From: Mesostigma viride
Taxonomy: Eukaryota; Streptophyta; Mesostigmatophyceae; Mesostigmatales; Mesostigmataceae
Direction of reading: 5' to 3'
Length of the DNA stretch: 31,748 nt
Assembly (NCBI GenBank): GCA_009746045.1
Contig: RPFO01001153.1
Coordinates: forward strand, 1-31,748
Both the position numbers and the translations under genes were made by a program. The notes beneath the pieces were generated by a model that saw only the letters and a list, made by a program, of their open reading frames with translations, was not told the origin of the DNA and did not search any database. Position 1 is the first letter of the stretch, and every line of letters begins with the position of its first letter. Positions 17,657 through 25,319 of this stretch are shown here, piece after piece.

Positions 17657-17906
17657 CGAAAAGTTCGGGCTATGCGGATAGCCCGAACTTTTGGGATAGC
17701 CCGAACTTTTCGCGAAAATCGCTAGGGAAAACGCAAACTACGACCCAAACTTTTCGCCGTCTCCGAGCCATTTGAAAAGTTCGGGCTATGGTTCGGGCTA
17801 TCGATTTATAGCCCGAACCCGACCTTTTCTCCCCTTGGACGGGTGTGCGCATGCCTTGGTGCTTGCTTTCTCTTCTCTCTCTCTCTCCTTTCCCAACACA
17901 TAAAAT
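17657..17906 (+). repeat. Left terminal inverted repeat of the foldback element
   Basis: Pairs with 18026-18274. The two arms differ at a handful of positions (for example a short difference after the second hairpin and in the pyrimidine tract at 17866-17890). Confidence 0.7.
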
Positions 17907-18025
17907 ATACGTGGATATGGTATAATATAGGATTGTCCTATTCCCAACACATAAAAATAGAGACATTGCTAACACATAAATATTTATGTGTTAGGAACAT
18001 GGCTATATTATATGTGTTAGGAATA

Positions 18026-18274
18026 GGTCTATATTTTATGTGTTAGGAAAGAGAGAGAGAGAGAAGGACAAGGCATACACCATCCACCCCGTTCAAGGGA
18101 AGAAATGGTCGGGTTCGGGCTATAAATCGATAGCCCGAACCATAGCCCGAACTTTTCAAATGGCTCGGAGATGGCGAAAAGTTTGCCTCGTAGTTTGCGT
18201 TTTCCCTAGCGATTTTCGCGAAAAGTTCGGGCTATCCGAAAAGTTCGGGCTATCCGCATAGCCCGAACTTTTCG
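18026..18274 (-). repeat. Right terminal inverted repeat of the foldback element
   Basis: Inverted copy of 17657-17906. Small indels and substitutions between the arms show that they have begun to diverge, so the insertion is not brand new. Confidence 0.7.
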
Positions 18275-18414
18275 TGGACCGCTCGACCCGGTCGCGAACA
18301 TGTCGAACGCCGCACTCGTGCTCGAAAGGGATATATGCAAGCCCTTCATGCCGCGCGGTCGTCGTGCTGCGACCCTGGTCGGCTCTGGCGTCTAGTTAGA
18401 GGCTCGAGATGGGT

Positions 18415-19210
18415 GCAAGAGGTACGCGGTCATGTTCGAATATACGCTTTATTCCGTATCGAGCGTTCATTTGTACACACCATCCAGCATGCCATCGTGA
18501 CCGTTGCGTCGTCCTGCAATCACAATCAGACGGTGGGGAGGTCAAGTCACATGTGATAGGACCCTCCACAGAGCAACACGTGGCATCATGCGGGCGACAA
18601 CTGGTCATGGTTAAACGCCCGCGTATACGCGTAGGTCCTATTGTCCTGACAGGTCGCGCATCCCCTCGATCGGCGTGCTGCACTCCCTACTCTGTGATCT
18701 GGTACTAGCTAGTTAGATTCTTGATGTCGGTGCCAAGAGTATGGGGTGGTGTTCGAATATACGCTTTATTCCGTCATATATTCGCATTGGTATACACAAT
18801 CAAACATGCAATCCCGACCGTGGAACTGTTACGTTAGCGATATCTGACGGCGGGGAAAGCAGGAGCAGAATCGCTCCGACCCCTTGGTACGGTGACACGT
18901 GGCTGGTGAGATGGTATCGTGAACATGGTTACCGACCCGACATGAGTATGTGCATAACATGCGGCAATGTTCCAATATACGCTTAATTCCATTATAAACT
19001 TCCATTGATATACACAATCAGACATGCAACCCCGACTGCTGGACCTTTACGCGAGGTGGATCTGACGGCGGCGAAAGCCTGAGCAGAATCGCTCCGACCC
19101 CCTGATATGATGACACGTGGCCGATGAGATGGTTACCGCCTGGCGTGCGTATGCGCGTATAGTACGGCTACAGTCCAGACAGGTCGCGCACTCCCTCGAT
19201 TGTAGAGTCC
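18415..19210. repeat. Three degenerate tandem copies of a KilA-N 3' flank
   Basis: A gene-free stretch. Three copies share the block ATATACGCTTTATTCC (starting near 18438, 18756 and 18974; in the third it reads ATATACGCTTAATTCC). They then share a TACACA..CA.CATGC stretch, a CTGACGGCGG..A block in copies 2 and 3, and an ACACGTGG block. Copies are roughly 220-320 bases long. Copy 3 runs directly into the 3' end of the KilA-N gene at 19168. Copy 1 still carries a remnant of that gene's last codons (18638-18670). The array is best read as decayed duplicates of one gene's downstream flank. Confidence 0.65.
18638..18670 (-). pseudogene. Remnant of a KilA-N gene 3' end
   Basis: On the minus strand this encodes IEGMRDLSGQ and a stop. 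The intact KilA-N gene at 19168-20232 ends IEGVRDLSGL and a stop. Only about 10 codons remain, but they sit at the matching place in the repeated 3' flank, which makes chance unlikely. Confidence 0.6.
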
Positions 19211-20232
19211 GACTTTGGGACACGCCTGTAGAACCTCTCGAGGTTCAAGGGGCGCGTCAACAAGAGATCCTTTCGCATGTCCTCCTTGTTCTTCTTCACG
19301 ACCTCCATCGGCGTCGGACCGGACGGTGGCGCGACGAATGTCTCCATGTCCCTTTTCACGGAGACGGCGATCTCGTGAAAGTCCCTCCCGTCCCCGGCGG
19401 CGATCGCACGCCTCATGACCTTGCGCATGAAGTAATCGACGTTCTCGAGCTGCTCTTCGTTCATCAGGTCCCTGGCGCTGCCATTCTTGACGCCGTTGAG
19501 CCTCTTCAGTGCCCCCGCGTTCTGACCGGTCGCCGCCTCGCACGCCTTGTCGCCCAAAAACATCATGATTTTGCCCACGTCGTCCTTGTGTGCGACGGCC
19601 GAGTCCACGAAGTCGCCCAGCATGTGTTGGGTGTCCTTGGCGATCACGCGCATGCTCGGGGGAAGGGTCCGGTCCGGCACCACGTAATTGGGACGCTTCC
19701 GGGACTCGCACACCGTGTTGATGGCGACGGTCGTCGTCGTGCCGTGGACCGCGTCGTGGGCGTCTCGCACCACCTCCATCATGGTGATGTCGCCCGCCAG
19801 GATGCGGTCGACCCAGTCCATTGCCTGGACGTGAAAGTCTGGGCTGATCCACATCGTCAACGCGTTCACCAACTTGGGGTGGATCCACACGCCTCGTTCG
19901 TCGTTTGGACCGGTGGCCACGGTCTCGGAAACGCTGGTTGAGGTTGGAGCGTTATCGCTCCCACCCCCGAGACGCCTTCCCAACGCCCTGGCAAACGCTT
20001 GTACGTTCTCGCCCCTCCACCAGTCCTTGAATGCCTTGGTGCCATTGGACGCGGCGTGGCAAAGATCCTTCCCCGAAATGAGTCGGTCGTTTTTTCGGAC
20101 CTTGATTTCCTTGGTCTCATCGACAACAAAACCTGGGAGACTCTTCATAGTGAATACCCAGTGCTTTGCATTCTCGCCAGTCAGCGAGAATAGCGGATGA
20201 ATGAACCGGGTGCGAGCGGCAGCGACGGCCAT
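19168..20232 (-). CDS. KilA-N domain protein, 354 aa
   Basis: ATG at 20232. The longer frame upstream reads through the shared leader element and is not supported by the paralogue. The N-terminus (HPLFSLTGENAKHWVF, then EIKVRKNDRLISGKDLC) and KilA-N core (GVWIHPKLVNALTMWISPDF, residues about 100-150) match the paralogue at 20393-21169. The C-terminal 200 residues differ. They are helical, contain no nuclease motif, and may be a separate effector or oligomerisation domain. KilA-N proteins bind DNA and are common, fast-expanding accessory genes in large DNA viruses. The function is otherwise unknown. Confidence 0.75.
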   Translation of the reverse strand: MAVAAARTRFIHPLFSLTGENAKHWVFTMKSLPGFVVDETKEIKVRKNDRLISGKDLCHAASNGTKAFKDWWRGENVQAFARALGRRLGGGSDNAPTSTSVSETVATGPNDERGVWIHPKLVNALTMWISPDFHVQAMDWVDRILAGDITMMEVVRDAHDAVHGTTTTVAINTVCESRKRPNYVVPDRTLPPSMRVIAKDTQHMLGDFVDSAVAHKDDVGKIMMFLGDKACEAATGQNAGALKRLNGVKNGSARDLMNEEQLENVDYFMRKVMRRAIAAGDGRDFHEIAVSVKRDMETFVAPPSGPTPMEVVKKNKEDMRKDLLLTRPLNLERFYRRVPKSDSTIEGVRDLSGL

Positions 20233-20360
20233 GGTAGGCGCTCGGACTGGGACCTCTTCTCGCAATGGGGCGAATTTATGGTCGAGGGGCGCCCTCATTG
20301 CCGACATGATCGTCCTCGCCGACACGACCTCACTTGCCGACACCGACATGAAGGTTCCGG
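20233..20360 (-). repeat. KilA-N upstream element, copy 2 (full)
   Basis: The region directly upstream of the KilA-N start at 20232. It is homologous over its whole length to 21170-21280, and its distal part to 17457-17502. On the minus strand it holds several TGTCGG-type units and two ATGs that could begin a short upstream ORF. It probably contains the promoter of this gene family. Confidence 0.65.
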
Positions 20361-20392
20361 ACAACTCGGTTCTGTGTGACGGCAGACGGAAG

Positions 20393-21169
20393 TCATACAG
20401 AACCGTACAAATCCTCGTACATTGCGAGTTCGACGCCGCATCCTTCACATACCTCTTTGATGTTTTGGATTTGTCCCGGGCTTGTCCTGTCCGTCCGAAA
20501 GATGAGTAAACGTTTCTTGTAACCCGGAAAATAATGCCCATAGCCAAACAGCTGCCCGATGCCTTTCATCCAGTCCTTGACTTCTTTCACTTCCACGATA
20601 ACGGGAGGGCAATGGGATAGGATGTCAATCACGCCGGTCGGACATCGCACTTCTCGTTCGCTGCCCGGCATAGCTCGTGCAACGCGTTCTTGAATGGGCG
20701 CTTCTATCTTTTGGGCTGGTGGTTGCTTAGCCCATTCGACGACTTTGTCGATCAATCTGGGATGGATCCACACGCCTCGCTCGCCCACCGGCCCGGTTTT
20801 CATGGTCTTCACCACACCGGGAACGTCGTCCGACGTTGCTTGGTCATAGCCCTCACCCGGGTTGAGGGCTATGCCTGATTGGCCGATACCAACGTCCTGG
20901 AAGTCAGGAGACCTCTCCAATGCTGCTATGAAGGCCTTGGACCCGTCGAGTCTGAACCAATTGTCGAAGCGCTTCTTTCCATTCGATGCCGCAGCGGTCA
21001 AGTCCTTGCCATGGATCATTCGGTCGCTCTTCCGGACTCTGATTTCCTGACGGGGGTCCAACTCCGAGATCGGACAAGGCTTCAATGTGAATATCCAGTA
21101 ATGGTCAGTCTCTCTCGTCAAGTGAAACAGAGCGTGTGTGAAAGGGGCTCGACCGCGGACGGTCGCCAT
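20393..21169 (-). CDS. KilA-N domain fused to PD-(D/E)XK-like nuclease, 258 aa
   Basis: ATG at 21169. The N-terminal region (FTHALFHLTRETDHYWIF, then EIRVRKSDRMIHGKDL) matches the KilA-N paralogue at 19168-20232. The KilA-N core has GVWIHPRLIDKVVEWAKQ. The C-terminal part reads REVRCPTGVIDIL, then VIVEVKEVKDWMKGIGQLFGYG (Asp of VIDIL, Glu and Lys of EVK), the PD-(D/E)XK pattern shared with the gene at 16552-17355. It is a hybrid: its N-terminus is closer to the 354-residue paralogue and its nuclease to the other one. DNA cleavage is the likely activity. Confidence 0.75.
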   Translation of the reverse strand: MATVRGRAPFTHALFHLTRETDHYWIFTLKPCPISELDPRQEIRVRKSDRMIHGKDLTAAASNGKKRFDNWFRLDGSKAFIAALERSPDFQDVGIGQSGIALNPGEGYDQATSDDVPGVVKTMKTGPVGERGVWIHPRLIDKVVEWAKQPPAQKIEAPIQERVARAMPGSEREVRCPTGVIDILSHCPPVIVEVKEVKDWMKGIGQLFGYGHYFPGYKKRLLIFRTDRTSPGQIQNIKEVCEGCGVELAMYEDLYGSV

Positions 21170-21280
21170 GGTTGGCGCTCGGATCGGGCCTCTTTTTCGC
21201 GGTGGACGAATTTATGGTCGAGGAGTGCTGCATCCTTGCCGACATGACCGTCCTCGCCGACACAGACATGAACTTTCCGG
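21170..21280 (-). repeat. KilA-N upstream element, copy 3
   Basis: Homologous to 20233-20360 from the start codon outward, including CGAATTTATGGTCGAGG and the TGTCGG-rich core. It carries an internal deletion of about 17 bases in the core. It lies directly upstream of the KilA-N nuclease start at 21169. Confidence 0.6.
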
Positions 21281-21779
21281 AAGGGGTTATACAATTCAAG
21301 GTTCAAACAATCCAAACGTTGACTACTAGCATTTGTCACGTGTCGCGAGGCCCTCCTCGGTTTCGGCCGCTCGCTGGATCCGCCAGCTGCCGGATCCAGC
21401 GACTCGCCAGTGTCGGACCGGCAGCTGCTGGATCCGCCAACGGATGGATCTGGCGGCGTGCAAGCGACCGACCATCCGCTGCTAGATCCGGCGGCTGCCC
21501 AATCCGCCAGCTGCTGGATCCGGCGAGTCGCCGGTGTCGGACCGGCAGCTGCTGGGTCCGCCAACGGATGGATCTGTGTATACTGATTGTAACTACGTGC
21601 GCCTCACTGCGGCCAGGTCGCCGCGCGACACCAGGAGGCCAGCACGAGGTGACAGGCCGCCACGAGGCACGCGCGGCACGTCCCGACGGCGACCTCCGCG
21701 CACTTTCGCGCGCGCACCCCGTTACTCGCTCGATCGCTCGTGGACATTTCTTTCCCTCTGATGAGAAAAGAAGCGCACC
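21281..21779. repeat. Intergenic region with a 124-bp-period direct repeat
   Basis: About 500 bases without a convincing gene. A 69-base block at 21383-21451 recurs at 21507-21575 with about five differences. The whole stretch is rich in GGATC(C/T) and CAGCTG short units in both orientations. Open frames here are repeats of short Ala/Arg/Pro/Gly words and look like by-products of the repeat. The last 200 bases (21580-21779) are unstructured upstream sequence of the next gene. Confidence 0.55.
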
Positions 21780-22076
21780 ATGGGAGCGTACCGCGCCGGG
21801 GTCGAACGAAAGAAGCCCGCGTGCTTTTGGGCGTCGCTCGGATCGTCGTGCGGACACGACGCGTACGTCCATCGGCCGCATCGCGACAAAGACGGCGGGT
21901 ACGGCGACATCTCGCCTCGGGCGCGGGATATCGTCACCGGGGTGTACCACGACGCGAACGAAATTCATGGGCTGAGGAAGAAGATCGACGCCTTGAAAGC
22001 GCGGCTGGAGGAAGCGAACGCAAAACGCGAAACGCCTTCGAAAGCGACACGGGGCGGGATCGGCCCGGTCATGTGA
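21780..22076 (+). CDS. SPRARD-family protein, 98 aa
   Basis: ATG at 21780 to TGA. Residues 25-52 contain HDAYVHRPHRDKDGGYGDIS followed by PRARDIVTGV. This matches a segment of the larger protein at 22116-22862, so the two are paralogues. A C-terminal coiled-coil-like helix (LRKKIDALKARLEEANAKR) follows. The N-terminus has a Cys pair (ACFWASLGSSC) that could be a metal-binding remnant. No family name is known to me. The two genes are adjacent and on the same strand, which fits a local duplication. Confidence 0.65.
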   Translation: MGAYRAGVERKKPACFWASLGSSCGHDAYVHRPHRDKDGGYGDISPRARDIVTGVYHDANEIHGLRKKIDALKARLEEANAKRETPSKATRGGIGPVM

Positions 22077-22115
22077 GTCGAGTCCCGTCGTTCGCGTCAC
22101 GCGACACATGGAAGG

Positions 22116-22862
22116 ATGCCAGAAAAAATCCCGACCGAGTGTATACGTTCGAAGATGCAATGCAAGGGGAAGACGCAGAAGGGCGCCAAGTGTCGCAAGC
22201 GGTGTCGGGTTGGCAGGTCGTATTGCGGTCTCCACGGCGCCGCGGGGAAGAAGCGACGACATGCGGTGAGACAGGGCGGCGAGGAGAAAACGGGACACGA
22301 CTTGTACACGGACGCGGTCGCGAGCTCGACGATTCCTATGTCAACCTCTCCGCGCGCTCGCGATCTCCTCGGCGACCGGAGTCGCAAACTCACGTCCGAG
22401 GTGCCCGACTGGAAGAAGATGGTGGACTCGTACATTCCCGATGAGCCGCAAAGTGCAACGTACGCCCATGACGCGTATGTCGACCGACCATACCGCGGCA
22501 AATCGAAGTCGTACAGGAACATTTCCCCTCGTGCTCGTGATGTCATGCTCGGTGTGGACGAATTCCAGGACCCACAAAAGCAGTCCATGGAGTCCCTCCT
22601 TCGAATGATGGAACGGGAACGCCAGGAGTTGCGAAACGCGGCACTGCCCTCTCATCCGCAGGCCGTCGCGAAACGTGTTCACGAAAAACAGATGGCAAAC
22701 ATGGGTCCAAGGAAGAGGGACGCCGTCCCAGACCTGAGTACTTGGTTGAAGGAAACGCAGAAGAGACACGACGAGGCCGCATCGCATTTGGAGGAGCTGC
22801 GATGGGGAAACAGTCTTGTGGCAGACGCGGTAGCGAAAACACGCCCGAAGTCCAAAAAGTAG
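22116..22862 (+). CDS. Zinc-binding SPRARD-family protein, 248 aa
   Basis: ATG at 22116. The N-terminus holds the motif CKGKTQKGAKCRKRC, then YCGLHG, that is C-x3-T-x-x-G-x-x-C ... C-x-x-H. I recognise this as a small zinc-binding domain widespread in giant viruses and phages (DUF5763-like). Two SPRARD segments follow: TSPRARDLLG and ISPRARDVMLG, the second preceded by HDAYVDRPYRGK as in the 98-residue paralogue. The last 100 residues are helical and charged. The gene ends 12 bases before the next start, so it is probably co-expressed with the ADP-ribosyltransferase-like gene. Function unknown. Confidence 0.65.
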   Translation: MPEKIPTECIRSKMQCKGKTQKGAKCRKRCRVGRSYCGLHGAAGKKRRHAVRQGGEEKTGHDLYTDAVASSTIPMSTSPRARDLLGDRSRKLTSEVPDWKKMVDSYIPDEPQSATYAHDAYVDRPYRGKSKSYRNISPRARDVMLGVDEFQDPQKQSMESLLRMMERERQELRNAALPSHPQAVAKRVHEKQMANMGPRKRDAVPDLSTWLKETQKRHDEAASHLEELRWGNSLVADAVAKTRPKSKK

Positions 22863-22874
22863 CCGCTGGGAAAA

Positions 22875-24421
22875 ATGTACGGCGTGTATCGTATACGCAA
22901 ACGAATGCAGCGAGCTCTCGCCGAGTACCTCGAGTGGCGCAAGACGCGTCCCGAGGCGCCGCCCGCGAAAAAGGCCAAGAGTACCAAGGAACACGTCGGC
23001 CGGACACGGACTCCGAGTGCCGGGAAGATGATAAGGGAAAAGCTCGACAAGAGGTACGCGGACGCGCGTCACGCTCGGTTCTGCAAGGATGGGGACGACC
23101 GCGCCCTGCCGCCCTCGTTCGCTTCCTATACAGGAACAGTGCACATACCGTACCTGCTGCTCGTAAACACGGAGAGTTTCGACGCGCTCGCCCACGGAGA
23201 AGTGGAGTTTACGCCTTACAATCCGCGTTACCGCGAAAAGGTTTACAACATGGCCGGGCTTTCCGTGGAATGGGACACTCTGTTTGATAACCGAAAGAGC
23301 CAAACGTCCATCCCCGAGCGATCCATCCCTCGGACATCGTCGACGAAGCGTGGTACGCCCGGTCCAACGAGTATTTGAAGCGACTTTCGACGGAAGATCT
23401 CATCCTCCTGCGATCCTATTCGCGGACGGGGGACGGGTACGCGAACAACAGCGAACAAGGTTTGTTAGGCCACCATGACCGGATTCGCAGGAAGATAGAT
23501 CCTTACATACTGGACATGGAACACACCTCCCCGCTATGGGTCGCGTTTTGTCGACTGGTCAAGACCCAGGGGCTCGACACATCCGATCCCAACATATGGC
23601 ACACAAGACCGACGCGGAATGACGTGAAGAGACTGAGGAAAGAACTCCAATACAAGTTGAAAGATCTTGAAGTGCGCGACGAAACGAGTCTGGCTCGTTT
23701 GGACGCCGTTCTCGAACGCTCCGATGGCAAAGACGCGATGGCAGCCGTATCGGGACTCGCGGGACTACTGGCGGAGACCCCGGCCGTGGGGGAGGAGCAC
23801 ATCAAATGGCTGTACTCTGTTTGGTTTTTGAAGTTTCTCTCGACCGATTACGCTGTGAAAGCGGTCGTTCCGGTGTACAAGGAATCCCTATACAGACTGA
23901 TCAGACAGGCCCCGCGGGTCACGAAACCTTTCACGGTTTATCGCGGGTCTAAAGATGATTACTATCTCAAAGGGAGCAAGAACCGCGTGTACGTCAACCC
24001 TTTCGTAACATCGACGAGCCTCGACCCGGACCACGCACACGGGTTTTCCCAGAGGAGGGGCGATTGCTGCTACACGGTGATTCGCCTTCTGAAAGGTTGC
24101 CCGGCCCTGCTGTTCTGGCCTGTGAGTTACTTCACGACCAAATCCATGGAATGGGAGATATTGCTCCCCCCGGGCGTGTCCTACCTCATCAAAGGGACAC
24201 GCGCGGTCCAGTTTTCTCCGCCGTCGGAAGAAACGAAGCCTTGGACGCGGGAAAAGGCGTGCAGGATGGTTCCGCCTGCGCCGGGGGCAGATACGGAGCT
24301 GATGAAAACGACCTTCGTTCTGGTGGGGGACGAGAGAACGTTGTCCGACCCGAAGTTGCGCACGCTAGAGCTGGACAAGGCGTTTGTGGCACCCGAGAAG
24401 GAATATCAGCATACGATATGA
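22875..24421 (+). CDS. ADP-ribosyltransferase-like protein, about 515 aa, with one frame lesion
   Basis: ATG at 22875. The N-terminal 145 residues are basic then mixed and are unassigned. At the C4 run at 23312-23315 the frame changes. The next frame runs to 24421, and one missing base joins them. The C-terminal part has the R-S-E features of arginine-type mono-ADP-ribosyltransferases: a VYRG Arg near residue 357, VTSTS near residue 380, and an E-x-E (Glu425, Glu427) before ILLPPG. This family transfers ADP-ribose from NAD to a protein target. Large viruses and bacteria use it in host interaction. A paralogue lies at 28765-30363. The lesion, if real, would separate the N-terminal part from the enzyme domain. 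Confidence 0.65.
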
Positions 24422-24443
24422 TCCGTTTCGGTGGGAAACATGT

Positions 24444-24791
24444 ATGATGGTAAGTGTATACCCGCTCGCGATGGACGCCAAGCTGCTGATGCACCGGCTG
24501 AAGTTTCCTTGGCATTCGATCTTCTGGACGACGTTGAGGTCGTACGTGAACCCGTTCGAACACCCCGTCGTGTTCGCGAAGATCGCGTTAGTCGTCTTCA
24601 CGATATCGCTCTTCGCGATCCTCAAGCCGAAAGAGTACACGTTCCTCGACATCCTCCACACGCTATTCTACGGCCGGCCCAACGCCTTGACAGAAGCAGA
24701 CGGGCAGACCGTGAAGAAGTTCCGCGAGGCCCCAGTGAGCATGCGGACCATCGCGGTGATCACGATAGCCCTGATTACGGTCATGGGGTGA
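24444..24791 (+). CDS. Small membrane protein, 115 aa
   Basis: ATG at 24444 (a second ATG follows directly, and another at MDAKLL is possible). Two hydrophobic stretches are visible: VVFAKIALVVFTISLFAILK near residues 53-72 and IAVITIALITVMG at the very C-terminus. Between them is a polar segment of about 30 residues. No family is recognised. It is 22 bases after the ADP-ribosyltransferase-like gene and may be co-transcribed with it. A virion membrane protein is a reasonable guess only. Confidence 0.65.
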   Translation: MMVSVYPLAMDAKLLMHRLKFPWHSIFWTTLRSYVNPFEHPVVFAKIALVVFTISLFAILKPKEYTFLDILHTLFYGRPNALTEADGQTVKKFREAPVSMRTIAVITIALITVMG

Positions 24792-24841
24792 GAAGGCGGC
24801 GGCGGTCGAGCAATAATATATCCATTCTTCTTATAGACACG
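24792..24841 (+). promoter_or_regulatory. AT-rich leader
   Basis: 50 bases containing AATAATATATCC and CTTCTTATAGAC directly before the ATG at 24842. It has the same character as the leaders at 12995, 30735 and 31405. Confidence 0.45.
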
Positions 24842-25315
24842 ATGTCGTCCACCGCCTGGAAGCGCGACGTCATGCTCACGCTCAACTGTCCCGTGTCCGA
24901 GGCGTTCCCTCTCGCGGGCATCAACCGCCCCGTCTTCTCCTTCCGCGCTCAGTCCTCGTCGGCGCGGGTGCTCGCCGGCGTGCTCGCGTACGACAACGCC
25001 AGTCACGAGATCGCCGGCGCCATTTCCGTCATCGTCCCGCCTTTCGCCGAGGTATCGGACGACGACAAGCGCGCCATCGACCTGATCGCGCGCGTCCTAG
25101 ACGGGCACTACGCGGTCCACGGCGCGACGTTCGTCGAGATGCCCGTGCGCCCGGCGGGGGTCTCGAGTCACGTCAACATCACGACCGGGAGCTCGAACGG
25201 CCCGATTCCGCTGGCCGATTTCCTCGCCGCCGACGCGACCCTGTCGAGGTTCCACGCGGTCCCGATGGCCGACGGGGGCACCGCCTACGTCCCGAAGCTG
25301 TCGTTCGCCGCGTGA
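24842..25315 (+). CDS. Hypothetical protein, 157 aa
   Basis: A complete frame from ATG at 24842. It is an Ala/Val-rich soluble-looking protein with alternating hydrophobic strands (for example ARVLAGVLAY, GAISVIVPPF, HGATFVEMPV) that suggest a beta-rich fold. There is no signal peptide and no catalytic motif that I can name. GC content is high, as in the core-like genes of the left half. Its end lies 5 bases from the converging SprT-like gene. No family is recognised. Confidence 0.7.
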   Translation: MSSTAWKRDVMLTLNCPVSEAFPLAGINRPVFSFRAQSSSARVLAGVLAYDNASHEIAGAISVIVPPFAEVSDDDKRAIDLIARVLDGHYAVHGATFVEMPVRPAGVSSHVNITTGSSNGPIPLADFLAADATLSRFHAVPMADGGTAYVPKLSFAA

Positions 25316-25319
25316 GACC

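Larger units (their letters stand above)
17657..18274. mobile_element. 618-bp foldback element with long terminal inverted repeats, no ORF
   Basis: The left arm (17657-17906) and right arm (18026-18274) are near-perfect inverted repeats of about 250 bases, both starting CGAAAAGTTCGGGCTATGCG. Within each arm the short sequence TTCGGGCTAT and its complement recur several times and form smaller hairpins, for example at 17659-17692 and around 17788-17818. The centre holds further inverted copies of TATGTGTTAGGAA. There is no plausible protein, so this looks like a non-autonomous foldback or MITE-type element. I see no clear target-site duplication. It lies between a KilA-N gene and the degenerate KilA-N 3' repeats. 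Alternatives are a replication origin or a hairpin-forming regulatory locus. Confidence 0.7.

Noticed and set aside
17670-18261. Open frames of 60-100 codons inside the foldback element
   Set aside because: They are symmetrical by-products of the inverted repeat (the same peptide appears on both strands) and have no independent coding signal.
17657-18274. CRISPR array from the repeated TTCGGGCTAT units
   Set aside because: Repeats are in both orientations, of irregular spacing and inside inverted arms. There are no unique spacers and no cas genes.
21336-22298. 320-aa minus-strand frame over the 124-bp repeats
   Set aside because: Its repeated WIRQLADPAAAG-like words come from the direct repeat, and it runs antisense into the SPRARD genes.
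22341-23303. 320-aa minus-strand frame
   Set aside because: Antisense of the SPRARD and ADP-ribosyltransferase-like genes, which carry recognisable motifs.
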